Shown: piece after piece, positions 1 to 10,294 of the stretch
How the letters are laid out: the number at the start of each line of letters is the position of its first letter
Numbering within the stretch: position 1 is the stretch's first letter
Assembly: GCA_958450365.1 (NCBI GenBank)
Contig: CAUEEP010000700.1
Span: 1-64,000 of the forward strand
DNA length: 64,000 bases
DNA from: Mesorhabditis belari
Taxonomy: Eukaryota > Nematoda > Chromadorea > Rhabditida > Rhabditidae
Direction of reading: 5' to 3'
Made by a program: the position numbers and the translations under genes
Notes under the pieces: generated by a model
Told to the model about the DNA's origin: nothing
What the model saw: the letters and a program-made list of their open reading frames with translations, nothing else
Databases searched by the model: none

Positions 1-461
1 AAGAACATCCCTTTAAATTCACTGCATTGTTTGAAAGTTCGTAATCAATGTATTTCGATGATTCTTGTTGGAGTTTTCGCATTTGATGAATTTCAATTTT
101 GATCAATTTCGACTCAATTTCACCACTACAACAAGACCTATTTTTCAAAATTTTTTCCACCATATAGTGGAAGAGTTTCGCACCCACTGATTCACTGAAA
201 GTGAATCAGTGGCACCCTCGCGCCGAAAAAACGCTCATTTTTTTGGGTAACAATGTACGTACGGTATAAAAATGTAGGTACGGTATAATGGCTATTAATG
301 GCTACTATACGGTAGTTTGAAGGGAAGAAAACCCCTGCGCTTCGTCGCCACTCATTGATTACCGTAAATGATTAAAAATGAATCGAACGAACCGACTTGA
401 TGACAAAATGAAACGAACAGCACGAAAGCCTTTCCACTTCACTCTCAACTTTCGCATTCCC
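1..461. other. Partial U2-SL1 spacer (window start)
   Basis: No gene seen. It contains features shared by all spacers: a perfect hairpin at 185-211 (11-bp stem CACTGATTCAC, 5-nt loop), repeats of TACGGTATA around 255-315, and a GGGG/CCCC hairpin near 320-335. Confidence 0.8.
185..211. repeat. Conserved perfect inverted repeat in the spacer
   Basis: CACTGATTCAC, loop TGAAA, GTGAATCAGTG: an 11-bp perfect stem. It recurs in every U2-SL1 spacer at the same place, about 250-280 bp downstream of the SL1 3' end on the - strand. Function unknown. It could be a transcript end structure or an uncharacterised RNA. Confidence 0.7.
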
Positions 462-560
462 TTTGTGCATCCCTTGACGGGGATGCGTTCCAAAATTTTA
501 TCAAGACACTTTGACAAGGTCTTGGGGTTAATGCTAACCTCAAACTTGGGTAATTAAACC
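462..560 (-). ncRNA. SL1: SL1 spliced-leader RNA gene, unit 1
   Basis: Donor RNA for trans-splicing onto mRNA 5' ends. Read on the - strand it begins with the 22-nt nematode SL1 exon (GGTTTAATTACCCAAG...), followed directly by a GT donor (GAG|GTTAGC). About 65 nt from the start is the Sm site AATTTTGGAACG, then a GC-rich terminal hairpin (GCATCCCC/GGGGATGC in most copies; here one C is missing). The RNA is about 100 nt, as in other nematodes. The 3' end is placed by analogy and may be off by a few nt. Confidence 0.95.
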
Positions 561-684
561 GAAGTGGGAGATCTCTGTCGCGCTATGTGTAGAGGTCGTA
601 GGCCAGTAGCCGCTTTTTCCTACGAGACACACAAAAGGTGCACACAGTCGCGTCGTCTCGCGTCTCTTCGGTGATAAAGGATAG

Positions 685-748
685 CTTTCTCTCTCTTTCT
701 TTTCTTTCTTTCTTTCCTTTCTTTCCTTTCTTTCGTTTCTTCCCTTTC
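685..748 (+). repeat. CTTT-rich polypyrimidine microsatellite upstream of 5S
   Basis: A (CTTT)n/(CCTTT)n tract ending 35 bp before the 5S start. The same tract sits at this offset in every complete unit, with small length differences. It lies between the SL1 promoter side and the 5S gene. Units n8 and n10, rearranged by A1 and A2, have lost it. Confidence 0.85.
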
Positions 749-782
749 AACTATTTCAACCGTCTTTCACCGCCCAGCACTC

Positions 783-901
783 GCTTACGACCATACCACG
801 TTGAAAACACGGCATCCCGTCCGATCTGCCAAGTTAAGCAACGTTGGGCTCGGTTAGTACTTGGATCGGAGACGGCTTGGGAATCCCGAGTGTCGCCAGC
901 T
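783..901 (+). rRNA. 5S rRNA gene, unit 1 (variant 3' end)
   Basis: 119 nt, starting GCTTACGACCATACCACG, with the Pol III internal control region around AAGTTAAGCAACG and GTACTTGGATCGGAGACGG, followed by a T-run terminator. Component of the large ribosomal subunit. This copy ends GTCGCCAGCT where all others end GTCGTAAGCT. That breaks the terminal helix I pairing with GCTTACGAC, so the copy may be defective. Confidence 0.93.
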
Positions 902-1017
902 TTTTGCTTTTCGCCGGTAGAGTAAAGATGATGGTTTGCTTGTAGGTTTCGATAAAATAAAGGAAGACTGTCGCTTTTGCGCTTGTTTTTCGTTCTTTAT
1001 TTTGTTCCCCCATCACT

Positions 1018-1199
1018 GGGGTGTGCGCCGATCCCGCCAGTAAGTGCTAGCGGGCCGACGCTGTACGGCGAGAAGCAAGCTTACAAACCGTACCCGTTCC
1101 AAAATTGATTAATCTCGATGAGTTCAATAGAACTCGTACCGGAGATTAAGCCGATAAGAACAGATACTACATTGATCTTAGCCAGAGGCCAGAAGCGAT
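1018..1199 (-). pseudogene. U2: U2 snRNA gene, unit 1, degenerate copy
   Basis: Clearly U2 over its length, but it has three small deletions relative to other units: GT lost just before GUAGUA (reads CAATGTAGTATC), about 2 nt lost in stem-loop III, and nucleotides lost from the stem-loop IV loop (CTATTGCA becomes CTAGCA), where U2B''/U2A' bind in known U2 RNAs. Probably a pseudogene, or affected by sequence error. Confidence 0.75.
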
Positions 1200-1968
1200 A
1201 CAGAACGAGAGAAAGGAGCGGTATCTATTGGGCAGGGATCCCAGAAAGAGGCCGAGTCGCGACGCGCACAAAGAACGCGCGTGGTCGAGTGTTTTTTTCG
1301 TCAATTTCACCAATTTGATGGTTGTCATTCCCTTCGATACCGCAAGAATGTGTGATTTGATGGTTGTACGGAGATTGGCTTTTATTTTGACTATCAGGCA
1401 ACATCAACGTCAATTTTGTAGCGTCACATCCCTTGTTTCCCATAATTACAAATCGCTGTGTTTTCGTCTTCTGATAAATTATTCAAACGAAAAGTAACAG
1501 CACTTCCTTTAAAGAACATCCTTTAAATTCACTGCATTGTTTGAAAGTTCGTAATCAATGTATTTCGATGATTCTTGTTGGAGTTTTCGCATTTGATGAA
1601 TTTCCAATTTTGATCAATTTCGACTCAATTTCACCACTACAACAAGACCTATTTTTCAAAATTTTTCCACCATATAGTGGAAGAGTTTCACCCACTGATT
1701 CACTGAAAGTGAATCAGTGGCCCTCGCGCCGAAAAACGCTCATTTTTTTGGGTAACAATGTACGTACGGTATAAAAATGTAGGTACGGTATAATGGCTAT
1801 TAATGGCTACTATACGGTAGTTTGAAGGGGGAAGAAAAACCCTGCGCTTCGTCGCCACTCATTGATTACCGTAAATGATTAAAAAATGAATCGAACGAAC
1901 CGACTTGATGACAAAATGAAACGAACAGCACGAAAGCCTTTCCACTTACTCTCAACTTTCGCATTCCC
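1200..1968. other. U2-SL1 spacer, unit 1 (alpha type)
   Basis: No tRNA or other snRNA seen. 'Alpha' spacers carry a long T run (GTGTTTTTTTCGTC) about 140 bp upstream of U2 on the - strand; 'beta' spacers carry GTGTGTCAATTTTTGG instead. Confidence 0.7.
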
Positions 1969-2067
1969 TTTGTGCATCCCCTTGACGGGGATGCGTTCCA
2001 AATTTTATCAAGACACTTTGACAAGGTCTTGGGGTTAATGCTAACCTCAAACTTGGGTAATTAAACC
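1969..2067 (-). ncRNA. SL1: SL1 RNA gene, unit 2
   Basis: SL1 exon and GT donor intact. One base is missing at the Sm site (CAAATTTTATC instead of CAAAATTTTATC on the + strand), so Sm binding may be affected. Confidence 0.93.
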
Positions 2068-2290
2068 GAAGTGGGAGATCTCTGTCGCGCTATGTGTAGA
2101 GGTCGTAGGCCAGTAGCCGCTTTTTCCTACGAGACACACAAAAGGTGCACACAGTCGCGTCGTCTCGCGTCTCTTCGGTGATAAAGGATAGCTTTCTCTT
2201 TCCTTTCTTTTCTTTCTTTCTTTCCTTTCTTTCCTTTCTTTCGTTTCTTTCCTTTCAACTATTTCAACCGTCTTTCACCGCCCAGCACTC

Positions 2291-2409
2291 GCTTACGACC
2301 ATACCACGTTGAAAACACGGCATCCCGTCCGATCTGCCAAGTTAAGCAACGTTGGGCTCGGTTAGTACTTGGATCGGAGACGGCTTGGGAATCCTGAGTG
2401 TCGTAAGCT
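2291..2409 (+). rRNA. 5S rRNA gene, unit 2
   Basis: Consensus except for one C-to-T change (AATCCTGAG). T-run terminator follows. Confidence 0.96.
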
Positions 2410-2526
2410 TTTTGCTTTTCGCCGGTAGAGTAAAGATGATGGTTTGCTTGTAGGTTTCGATAAAATAAAGGAAGACTGTCGCTTTTGCGCTTTGTTTTTC
2501 GTTCTTTATTTTGTTCCCCCATCACT

Positions 2527-2714
2527 GGGGTGTGCGCCGATCCCGCCAGTAAGTGCAATAGCGGGCCGACGCTGTACGGCGAGAAGCAAGCTTCTACAAA
2601 CCGTACCCGTTCCAAAATTGATTAATCTCGATGAGTTCAATAGAACTCGTACCGGAGATTAAGCCGATAAGAACAGATACTACACATTGATCTTAGCCAG
2701 AGGCCAGAAGCGAT
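2527..2714 (-). ncRNA. U2: U2 snRNA gene, unit 2
   Basis: Spliceosomal U2, which pairs with the intron branch site and forms the U2/U6 core. On the - strand it starts ATCGCTTCTGG. The branch-recognition element GTAGTA is at nt 32-37. An Sm site precedes stem-loop III (GTACGG/CCGTAC) and stem-loop IV (CCCGC/GCGGG with loop TATTGCAC), ending near CGCACACCCC. Length about 188 nt, the family norm. Its Sm T-run is one shorter than in most units. Confidence 0.95.
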
Positions 2715-3488
2715 ACAGAACGAGAGAAAGGAGCGGTATCTATTGGGCAGGGATCCCAGAAAGAGGCCGAGTCGCGACGCGCACAAAGAACGCGCGTGGT
2801 CGAGTGTTTTTTTCGTCAATTTCACCAATTTGATGGTTGTCATTCCCTTTCGATACCGCAAGAATGTGTGATTTGATGGTTGTACGGAGAGATTGGCTTT
2901 TATTTTGACTATCAGGCAACATCAACGTCAATTTTGTAGCGTCACATCCCTTGTTTCCCATAATTACAAATCGCTGTGTTTCGTCTTCTGATAAATTATT
3001 CAAACGAAAGTAACAGCACTTCCTTTAAAGAACATCCTTTAAATTCACTGCATTGTTTGAAAGTTCGTAATCAATGTATTTCGATGATTCTTGTTGGAGT
3101 TTTCGCATTTGATGAATTTCAATTTTGATCAATTTCGACTCAATTTCACCACTACAACAAGACCTATTTTTCAAAATTTTTCCACCATATAGTGGAAGAG
3201 TTTCGCACCCACTGATTCACTGAAAGTGAATCAGTGCGCCTCGCGCCGAAAAAACGCTCATTTTTTTTGGGTAACAATGTACGTACGGTATAAAAATGTA
3301 GGTACGGTATAATGGCTATTAATGGCTACTATACGGTAGTTTGAAGGGGAAGAAAAACCCCCTGCGCTTCGTCGCCACTCATTGATTACCGTAAATGATT
3401 AAAAATGAATCGAACGAACCGACTTGATGACAAAATGAAACGAACAGCACGAAAGCCTTTCCACTTCACTCTCAACTTTCGCATTCCC
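2715..3488. other. U2-SL1 spacer, unit 2 (alpha type)
   Basis: No gene seen. Contains the conserved hairpin near 3211-3237. Confidence 0.7.
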
Positions 3489-3588
3489 TTTGTGCATCCC
3501 CTTGACGGGGATGCGTTCCAAAATCCTATCAAGACACTTTGACAAGGTCTTGGGGTTAATGCTAACCTCAAACTTGGGTAATTAAACC
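3489..3588 (-). ncRNA. SL1: SL1 RNA gene, unit 3 (altered Sm flank)
   Basis: Exon and donor are intact. The Sm flank reads AAAATCCTATC on the + strand where other units have AAAATTTTATC, which changes the 5' edge of the Sm site. Confidence 0.92.
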
Positions 3589-3811
3589 GAAGTGGGAGAT
3601 CTCTGTCGCGCTATGTGTAGAGGTCGTAGGCCAGTAGCCGCTTTTTCCTACGAGACACACAAAAGGTGCACACAGTCGCGTCGTCTCGCGTCTCTTCGGT
3701 GATAAAGGATAGCTTTCTCTCTTTCTTTCTTTCTTTCTTTCTTTCCTTTCTTTCCTTTCTTTCGTTTCTTTCCTTTCAACTATTTCAACCGTCTTTCACT
3801 GCCCAGCACTC

Positions 3812-3930
3812 GCTTACGACCATACCACGTTGAAAACACGGCATCCCGTCCGATCTGCCAAGTTAAGCAACGTTGGGCTCGGTTAGTACTTGGATCGGAG
3901 ACGGCTTGGGAATCCCGAGTGTCGTAAGCT
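3812..3930 (+). rRNA. 5S rRNA gene, unit 3
   Basis: Array consensus, with a six-T terminator. Confidence 0.96.
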
Positions 3931-4046
3931 TTTTTGCTTTTCGCCGGTAGAGTAAAGATGATGGTTTGCTTGTAGGTTTCGATAAAATAAAGGAAGACTG
4001 TCGCTTTGCGCTTTGTTTTTCGTTCTTTATTTTGTTCCCCATCACT

Positions 4047-4236
4047 GGGGTGTGCGCCGATCCCGCCAGTAAGTGCAATAGCGGGCCGACGCTGTACGGC
4101 GAGAAGCAAGCTTCTACAAAACCGTACCCGTTCCAAAAATTGATTAATCTCGATGAGTTCAATAGAACTCGTACCGGAGATTAAGCCGATAAGAACAGAT
4201 ACTACACATTGATCTTAGCCAGAGGCCAGAAGCGAT
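4047..4236 (-). ncRNA. U2: U2 snRNA gene, unit 3
   Basis: Complete. One extra A on the + strand before stem-loop III (CAAAACCG). Branch-recognition GTAGTA and the Sm site are present. Confidence 0.93.
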
Positions 4237-5009
4237 ACAGAACGAGAGAAAGGGAGCGGTATCTATTGGGCAGGGATCCCAGAAAGAGGCCGAGTCGCGA
4301 CGCGCACAAAGAACGCGCGTGGTCGAGTGTTTTTTTCGTCAATTTCACCAATTTGATGGTTGTCATTCCCTTTCGATACCGCAAGAATGTGTGATTTGAT
4401 GGTTGTACGGAGATTGGCTTTTTATTTTGACTATCAGGCAACATCAACGTCAATTTTGTAGCGTCACATCCCTTGTTTCCCATAATTACAAATCGCTGTG
4501 TTTCGTCTTCTGATAAATTATTCAAACGAAAGTAACAGCACTTCCTTTAAAGAACATCCTTTAAATTCACTGCATTGTTTGAAAGTTCGTAATCAATGTA
4601 TTTCGATGATTCTTGTTGGAGTTTTCGCATTTGATGAATTTCAATTTTGATCAATTTCGACTCAATTTCACCACTACAACAAGACCTATTTTTCAAAATT
4701 TTTTCCACCATATAGTGGAAGAGTTTCGCACCCACTGATTCACTGAAAGTGAATCAGTGGCCCTCGCGCCGAAAAAAACGCTCATTTTTTTGGGTAACAA
4801 TGTACGTACGGTATAAAAATGTAGGTACGGTATAATGGCTATTAATGGCTACTATACGGTAGTTTGAAGGGGGAAAAAACCCCTGCGCTTCGTCGCCACT
4901 CATTGATTACCGTAAATGATTAAAAAATGAATCGAACGAACCGACTTGATGACAAAATGAAACGAACAGCACGAAAGCCTTTCCACTTCACTCTCAACTT
5001 TCGCATTCC
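4237..5009. other. U2-SL1 spacer, unit 3 (alpha type)
   Basis: No gene seen. Hairpin near 4734-4760. Confidence 0.7.
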
Positions 5010-5111
5010 TTTGTGCATCCCCTTGACGGGGGATGCGTTCCAAAATTTTATCAAGACACTTTGACAAGGTCTTGGGGGTTAATGCTAACCTCAAACTTGG
5101 GTAATTAAACC
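5010..5111 (-). ncRNA. SL1: SL1 RNA gene, unit 4
   Basis: Exon, donor and Sm site are intact. G-run length differences (GGGGG before TTAATG, GGGGGATGC) make it 102 nt. Confidence 0.94.
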
Positions 5112-5238
5112 GAAGTGGGAGATCTCTGTCGCGCTATGTGTAGAGGTCGTAGGCCAGTAGCCGCTTTTTCCTACGAGACACACAAAAGGTGCACACAGTC
5201 GCGTCGTCTCGCGTCTCTTCGGTGATAAAGGATAGCTT

Positions 5239-5269
<31 letters not shown>

Positions 5270-5337
5270 CCCTTTCTTTCCTTTCTTTCGTTTCTTTCCT
5301 TTCAACTATTTCAACCGTCTTTCACCGCCCAGCACTC

Positions 5338-5456
5338 GCTTACGACCATACCACGTTGAAAACACGGCATCCCGTCCGATCTGCCAAGTTAAGCAACGTT
5401 GGGCTCGGTTAGTACTTGGATCGGAGACGGCTTGGGAATCCCGAGTGTCGTAAGCT
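5338..5456 (+). rRNA. 5S rRNA gene, unit 4
   Basis: Array consensus. Confidence 0.97.
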
Positions 5457-5572
5457 TTTTGCTTTTCGCCGGTAGAGTAAAGATGATGGTTTGCTTGTAG
5501 GTTTCGATAAAATAAAGGAAGACTGTCGCTTTGCGCTTTGTTTTTCGTTCTTTATTTTGTTCCCCATCACTG

Positions 5573-5761
5573 GGGGTGTGCGCCGATCCCGCCAGTAAGT
5601 GCAATAGCGGGCCGACGCTGTACGGCGAGAAGCAAGCTTCTACAAACCGTACCCGTTCCAAAAATTGATTAATCTCGATGAGTTCAATAGAACTCGTACC
5701 GGAGATTAAGCCGATAAGAACAGATACTACACATTGATCTTAGCCAGAGGCCAGAAGCGAT
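5573..5761 (-). ncRNA. U2: U2 snRNA gene, unit 4 (consensus copy)
   Basis: The 189-nt reference copy. Stem I, GTAGTA at nt 32-37, retrotransposon target nt 38-57, Sm site AATTTTTGGAACG, stem-loops III and IV. U2 nt numbering elsewhere in this annotation counts from position 5761 leftwards. Confidence 0.96.
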
Positions 5762-6534
5762 ACAGAACGAGAGAAAGGGAGCGGTATCTATTGGGCAGGG
5801 ATCCCAGAAAGAGGCCGAGTCGCGACGCGCACAAAGAACGCGCGTGGTCGAGTGTTTTTTTCGTCAATTTCACCAATTTGATGGTTGTCATTCCCTTTCG
5901 ATACCGCAAGAATGTGTGATTTGATGGTTGTACGGAGATTGGCTTTTATTTTGACTATCAGGCAACATCAACGTCAATTTTGTAGCGTCACATCCCTTGT
6001 TTCCCATAATTACAAATCGCTGTGTTTCGTCTTCTGATAAATTATTCAAACGAAAGTAACAGCACTTCCTTTAAAGAACATCCCTTTAAATTCACTGCAT
6101 TGTTTGAAAGTTCGTAATCAATGTATTTCGATGATTCTTGTTGGAGTTTTCGCATTTGATGAATTTCAATTTTGATCAATTTCGACTCAATTTCACCACT
6201 ACAACAAGACCTATTTTTCAAAATTTTTTCCACCATATAGTGGAAGAGTTTCGCACCCACTGATTCACTGAAAGTGAATCAGTGGCCCTCGCGCCGAAAA
6301 AACGCTCATTTTTTTGGGTAACAATGTACGTACGGTATAAAAATGTAGGTACGGTATAATGGCTATTAATGGCTACTATACGGTAGTTTGAAGGGGAAGA
6401 AAAACCCCTGCGCTTCGTCGCCACTCATTGATTACCGTAAATGATTAAAAATGAATCGAACGAACCGACTTGATGACAAAATGAAACGAACAGCACGAAA
6501 GCCTTTCCACTTCACTCTCAACTTTCGCATTCCC
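5762..6534. other. U2-SL1 spacer, unit 4 (alpha type)
   Basis: No gene seen. Same layout as the other spacers. Confidence 0.7.
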
Positions 6535-6634
6535 TTTGTGCATCCCCTTGACGGGGATGCGTTCCAAAATTTTATCAAGACACTTTGACAAGGTCTTGGG
6601 GTTAATGCTAACCTCAAACTTGGGTAATTAAACC
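6535..6634 (-). ncRNA. SL1: SL1 RNA gene, unit 5
   Basis: Consensus RNA. One extra G lies immediately upstream of the start (ACCGGAAG on the + strand). Confidence 0.95.
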
Positions 6635-6762
6635 GGAAGTGGGAGATCTCTGTCGCGCTATGTGTAGAGGTCGTAGGCCAGTAGCCGCTTTTTCCTACGA
6701 GACACACAAAAGGTGCACACAGTCGCGTCGTCTCGCGTCTCTTCGGTGATAAAGGATAGCTT

Positions 6763-6793
<31 letters not shown>

Positions 6794-6860
6794 CCTTTCT
6801 TTCCTTTCTTTCGTTTCTTTCCTTTCAACTATTTCAACCGTCTTTCACCGCCCAGCACTC

Positions 6861-6980
6861 GCTTACGACCATACACACGTTGAAAACACGGCATCCCGTC
6901 CGATCTGCCAAGTTAAGCAACGTTGGGCTCGGTTAGTACTTGGATCGGAGACGGCTTGGGAATCCCGAGTGTCGTAAGCT
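6861..6980 (+). rRNA. 5S rRNA gene, unit 5 (1-nt insertion)
   Basis: 120 nt: ATACACACG replaces ATACCACG near nt 14, an insertion in the first helix/loop A region. Confidence 0.93.
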
Positions 6981-7096
6981 TTTTGCTTTTCGCCGGTAGA
7001 GTAAAGATGATGGTTTGCTTGTAGGTTTCGATAAAATAAAGGAAGACTGTCGCTTTGCGCTTTGTTTTTCGTTCTTTATTTTGTTCCCCATCACTG

Positions 7097-7285
7097 GGGG
7101 TGTGCGCCGATCCCGCCAGTAAGTGCAATAGCGGGCCGACGCTGTACGGCGAGAAGCAAGCTTCTACAAACCGTACCCGTTCCAAAAATTGATTAATCTC
7201 GATGAGTTCAATAGAACTCGTACCGGAGATTAAGCCGATAAGAACAGATACTACACATTGATCTTAGCCAGAGGCCAGAAGCGAT
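7097..7285 (-). ncRNA. U2: U2 snRNA gene, unit 5
   Basis: Consensus 189-nt copy. Confidence 0.96.
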
Positions 7286-8061
7286 ACAGAACGAGAGAAA
7301 GGGAGCGGTATCTATTGGGCAGGGATCCCAGAAAGAGGCCGAGTCGCGACGCGCACAAAGAACGCGCGTGGTCGAGTGTTTTTTTCGTCAATTTCACCAA
7401 TTTGATGGTTGTCATTCCCTTTCGATACCGCAAGAATGTGTGATTTGATGGTTGTACGGAGATTGGCTTTTATTTTGACTATCAGGCAACATCAACGTCA
7501 ATTTTGTAGCGTCACATCCCTTGTTTCCCATAATTACAAATCGCTGTGTTTCGTCTTCTGATAAATTATTCAAACGAAAAGTAACAGCACTTCCTTTAAA
7601 GAACATCCTTTAAATTCACTGCATTGTTTGAAAGTTCGTAATCAATGTATTTCGATGATTCTTGTTGGAGTTTTCGCATTTGATGAATTTCAATTTTGAT
7701 CAATTTCGACTCAATTTCACCACTACAACAAGACCTATTTTTCAAAAATTTTTTCCACCATATAGTGGAAGAGTTTCGCACCCACTGATTCACTGAAAGT
7801 GAATCAGTGGCCCTCGCGCCGAAAAAACGCTCATTTTTTTGGGTAACAATGTACGTACGGTATAAAAATGTAGGTACGGTATAATGGCTATTAATGGCTA
7901 CTATACGGTAGTTTGAAGGGGAAGAAAAACCCCCTGCGCTTCGTCGCCACTCATTGATTACCGTAAATGATTAAAAATGAATCGAACGAACCGACTTGAT
8001 GACAAAATGAAACGAACAGCACGAAAGCCTTTTCCACTTCACTCTCAACTTTCGCATTCCC
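7286..8061. other. U2-SL1 spacer, unit 5 (alpha type)
   Basis: No gene seen. Confidence 0.7.
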
Positions 8062-8161
8062 TTTGTGCATCCCCTTGACGGGGATGCGTTCCAAAATTTT
8101 ATCAAGACACTTTGACAAGGTCTTGGGGTTAATGCTAACCTCAAACTTGGGTAATTAAACC
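8062..8161 (-). ncRNA. SL1: SL1 RNA gene, unit 6
   Basis: Consensus 100-nt copy with Sm site and terminal hairpin. Confidence 0.96.
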
Positions 8162-8288
8162 GAAGTGGGAGATCTCTGTCGCGCTATGTGTAGAGGTCGT
8201 AGGCCAGTAGCCGCTTTTTCCTACGAGACACACAAAAGGTGCACACAGTCGCGTCGTCTCGCGTCTCTTCGGTGATAAAGGATAGCTT

Positions 8289-8319
<31 letters not shown>

Positions 8320-8386
8320 CCTTTCTTTCCTTTCTTTCGTTTCTTTCCTTTCAACTATTTCAACCGTCTTTCACCGCCCAGCACTC

Positions 8387-8505
8387 GCTTACGACCATAC
8401 CACGTTGAAAACACGGCATCCCGTCCGATCTGCCAAGTTAAGCAACGTTGGGCTCGGTTAGTACTTGGATCGGAGACGGCTTGGGAATCCCGAGTGTCGT
8501 AAGCT
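8387..8505 (+). rRNA. 5S rRNA gene, unit 6
   Basis: Array consensus. Confidence 0.97.
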
Positions 8506-8621
8506 TTTTGCTTTTCGCCGGTAGAGTAAAGATGATGGTTTGCTTGTAGGTTTCGATAAAATAAAGGAAGACTGTCGCTTTGCGCTTTGTTTTTCGTTCT
8601 TTATTTTGTTCCCCATCACTG

Positions 8622-8810
8622 GGGGTGTGCGCCGATCCCGCCAGTAAGTGCAATAGCGGGCCGACGCTGTACGGCGAGAAGCAAGCTTCTACAAACCGTA
8701 CCCGTTCCAAAAATTGATTAATCTCGATGAGTTCAATAGAACTCGTACCGGAGATTAAGCCGATAAGAACAGATACTACACATTGATCTTAGCCAGAGGC
8801 CAGAAGCGAT
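8622..8810 (-). ncRNA. U2: U2 snRNA gene, unit 6
   Basis: Consensus copy. Confidence 0.96.
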
Positions 8811-9583
8811 ACAGAACGAGAGAAAGGGAGCGGTATCTATTGGGCAGGGATCCCAGAAAGAGGCCGAGTCGCGACGCGCACAAAGAGCGCGTGGTCGTGT
8901 GTCAATTTTTGGTCAATTTCACCAATTTGATGGTTGTCATTCCCTTTCGATACCGCAAGAATGTGTGATTTGATGGTTGTACGGAGATTGGCTTTTTATT
9001 TTGACTATCAGGCAACATCAACGTCAATTTTGTAGCGTCACATCCCTTGTTTCCCATAATTACAAATCGCTGTGTTTCGTCTTCTGATAAATTATTCAAA
9101 CGAAAGTAACAGCACTTCCTTTAAAGAACATCCTTTAAATTCACTGCATTGTTTGAAAGTTCGTAATCAATGTATTTCGATGATTCTTGTTGGAGTTTTC
9201 GCATTTGATGAATTTCAATTTTGATCAATTTCGACTCAATTTCACCACTACAACAAGACCTATTTTTCAAAATTTTTTCCACCATATAGTGGAAGAGTTT
9301 CGCACCCACTGATTCACTGAAAGTGAATCAGTGGCCCTCGCGCCGAAAAAACGCTCATTTTTTTGGGTAACAATGTACGTACGGTATAAAAATGTAGGTA
9401 CGGTATAATGGCTATTAATGGCTACTATACGGTAGTTTGAAGGGGAAGAAAAACCCCTGCGCTTCGTCGCCACTCATTGATTACCGTAAATGATTAAAAA
9501 TGAATCGAACGAACCGACTTGATGACAAAATGAAACGAACAGCACGAAAGCCTTTCCACTTCACTCTCAACTTTCGCATTCCC
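8811..9583. other. U2-SL1 spacer, unit 6 (beta type)
   Basis: First beta-type spacer (AGAGCGCGTGGTCGTGTGTC, no long T run). No gene seen. Confidence 0.7.
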
Positions 9584-9684
9584 TTTGTGCATCCCCCTTG
9601 ACGGGGATGCGTTCCAAAATTTTATCAAGACACTTTGACAAGGTCTTGGGGTTAATGCTAACCTCAAACTTGGGTAATTAAACC
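9584..9684 (-). ncRNA. SL1: SL1 RNA gene, unit 7
   Basis: One extra C in the terminal hairpin loop side; otherwise consensus. Confidence 0.95.
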
Positions 9685-9811
9685 GAAGTGGGAGATCTCT
9701 GTCGCGCTATGTGTAGAGGTCGTAGGCCAGTAGCCGCTTTTTCCTACGAGACACACAAAAGGTGCACACAGTCGCGTCGTCTCGCGTCTCTTCGGTGATA
9801 AAGGATAGCTT

Positions 9812-9842
<31 letters not shown>

Positions 9843-9909
9843 CCTTTCTTTCCTTTCTTTCGTTTCTTTCCTTTCAACTATTTCAACCGTCTTTCACCGC
9901 CCAGCACTC

Positions 9910-10028
9910 GCTTACGACCATACCACGTTGAAAACACGGCATCCCGTCCGATCTGCCAAGTTAAGCAACGTTGGGCTCGGTTAGTACTTGGATCGGAGAC
10001 GGCTTGGGAATCCCGAGTGTCGTAAGCT
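9910..10028 (+). rRNA. 5S rRNA gene, unit 7
   Basis: Array consensus. Confidence 0.97.
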
Positions 10029-10143
10029 TTTTGCTTTTCGCCGGTAGAGTAAAGATGATGGTTTGCTTGTAGGTTTCGATAAAATAAAGGAAGACTGTCG
10101 CTTTGCGCTTTGTTTTTCGTTCTTTATTTTGTTCCCCATCACT

Positions 10144-10294
10144 GGGGTGTGCGCCGATCCCGCCAGTAAGTGCAATAGCGGGCCGACGCTGTACGGCGAG
10201 AAGCAAGCTTCTACAAACCGTACCCGTTCCAAAATTGATTAATCTCGATGAGTTCAATAGAACTCGTACCGGAGATTAAGCCGATAAGAACAGA
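10144..10294 (-). pseudogene. U2: U2 snRNA 3' part (nt 38 to end), unit 7, split by A1
   Basis: Begins TCTGTTCTTATCGG at the exact 3' junction of retrotransposon A1. The nt 1-57 part lies at 13775-13831. Confidence 0.95.

Noticed and set aside
590..640. Shared proximal sequence element for SL1 and U2 (ACTGGCCTACG about 49 bp upstream of SL1, ACTCGGCCTC about 60 bp upstream of U2)
   Set aside because: The match is short and the offsets differ. Not enough to call a promoter element without expression data.
638..925. Short ORFs repeated in every unit (about 60-118 codons, for example starting MHTVASSRVSS or MILARGQKRY)
   Set aside because: They are translations of 5S, U2, the CTTT tract and spacer. 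They recur only because the DNA repeats, and they break with single-base indels between units.
1200..1968. U1, U4, U5, U6 snRNA or tRNA genes in the U2-SL1 spacer
   Set aside because: Looked for their conserved 5' ends, Sm sites with flanking stems and A/B boxes on both strands; none seen.
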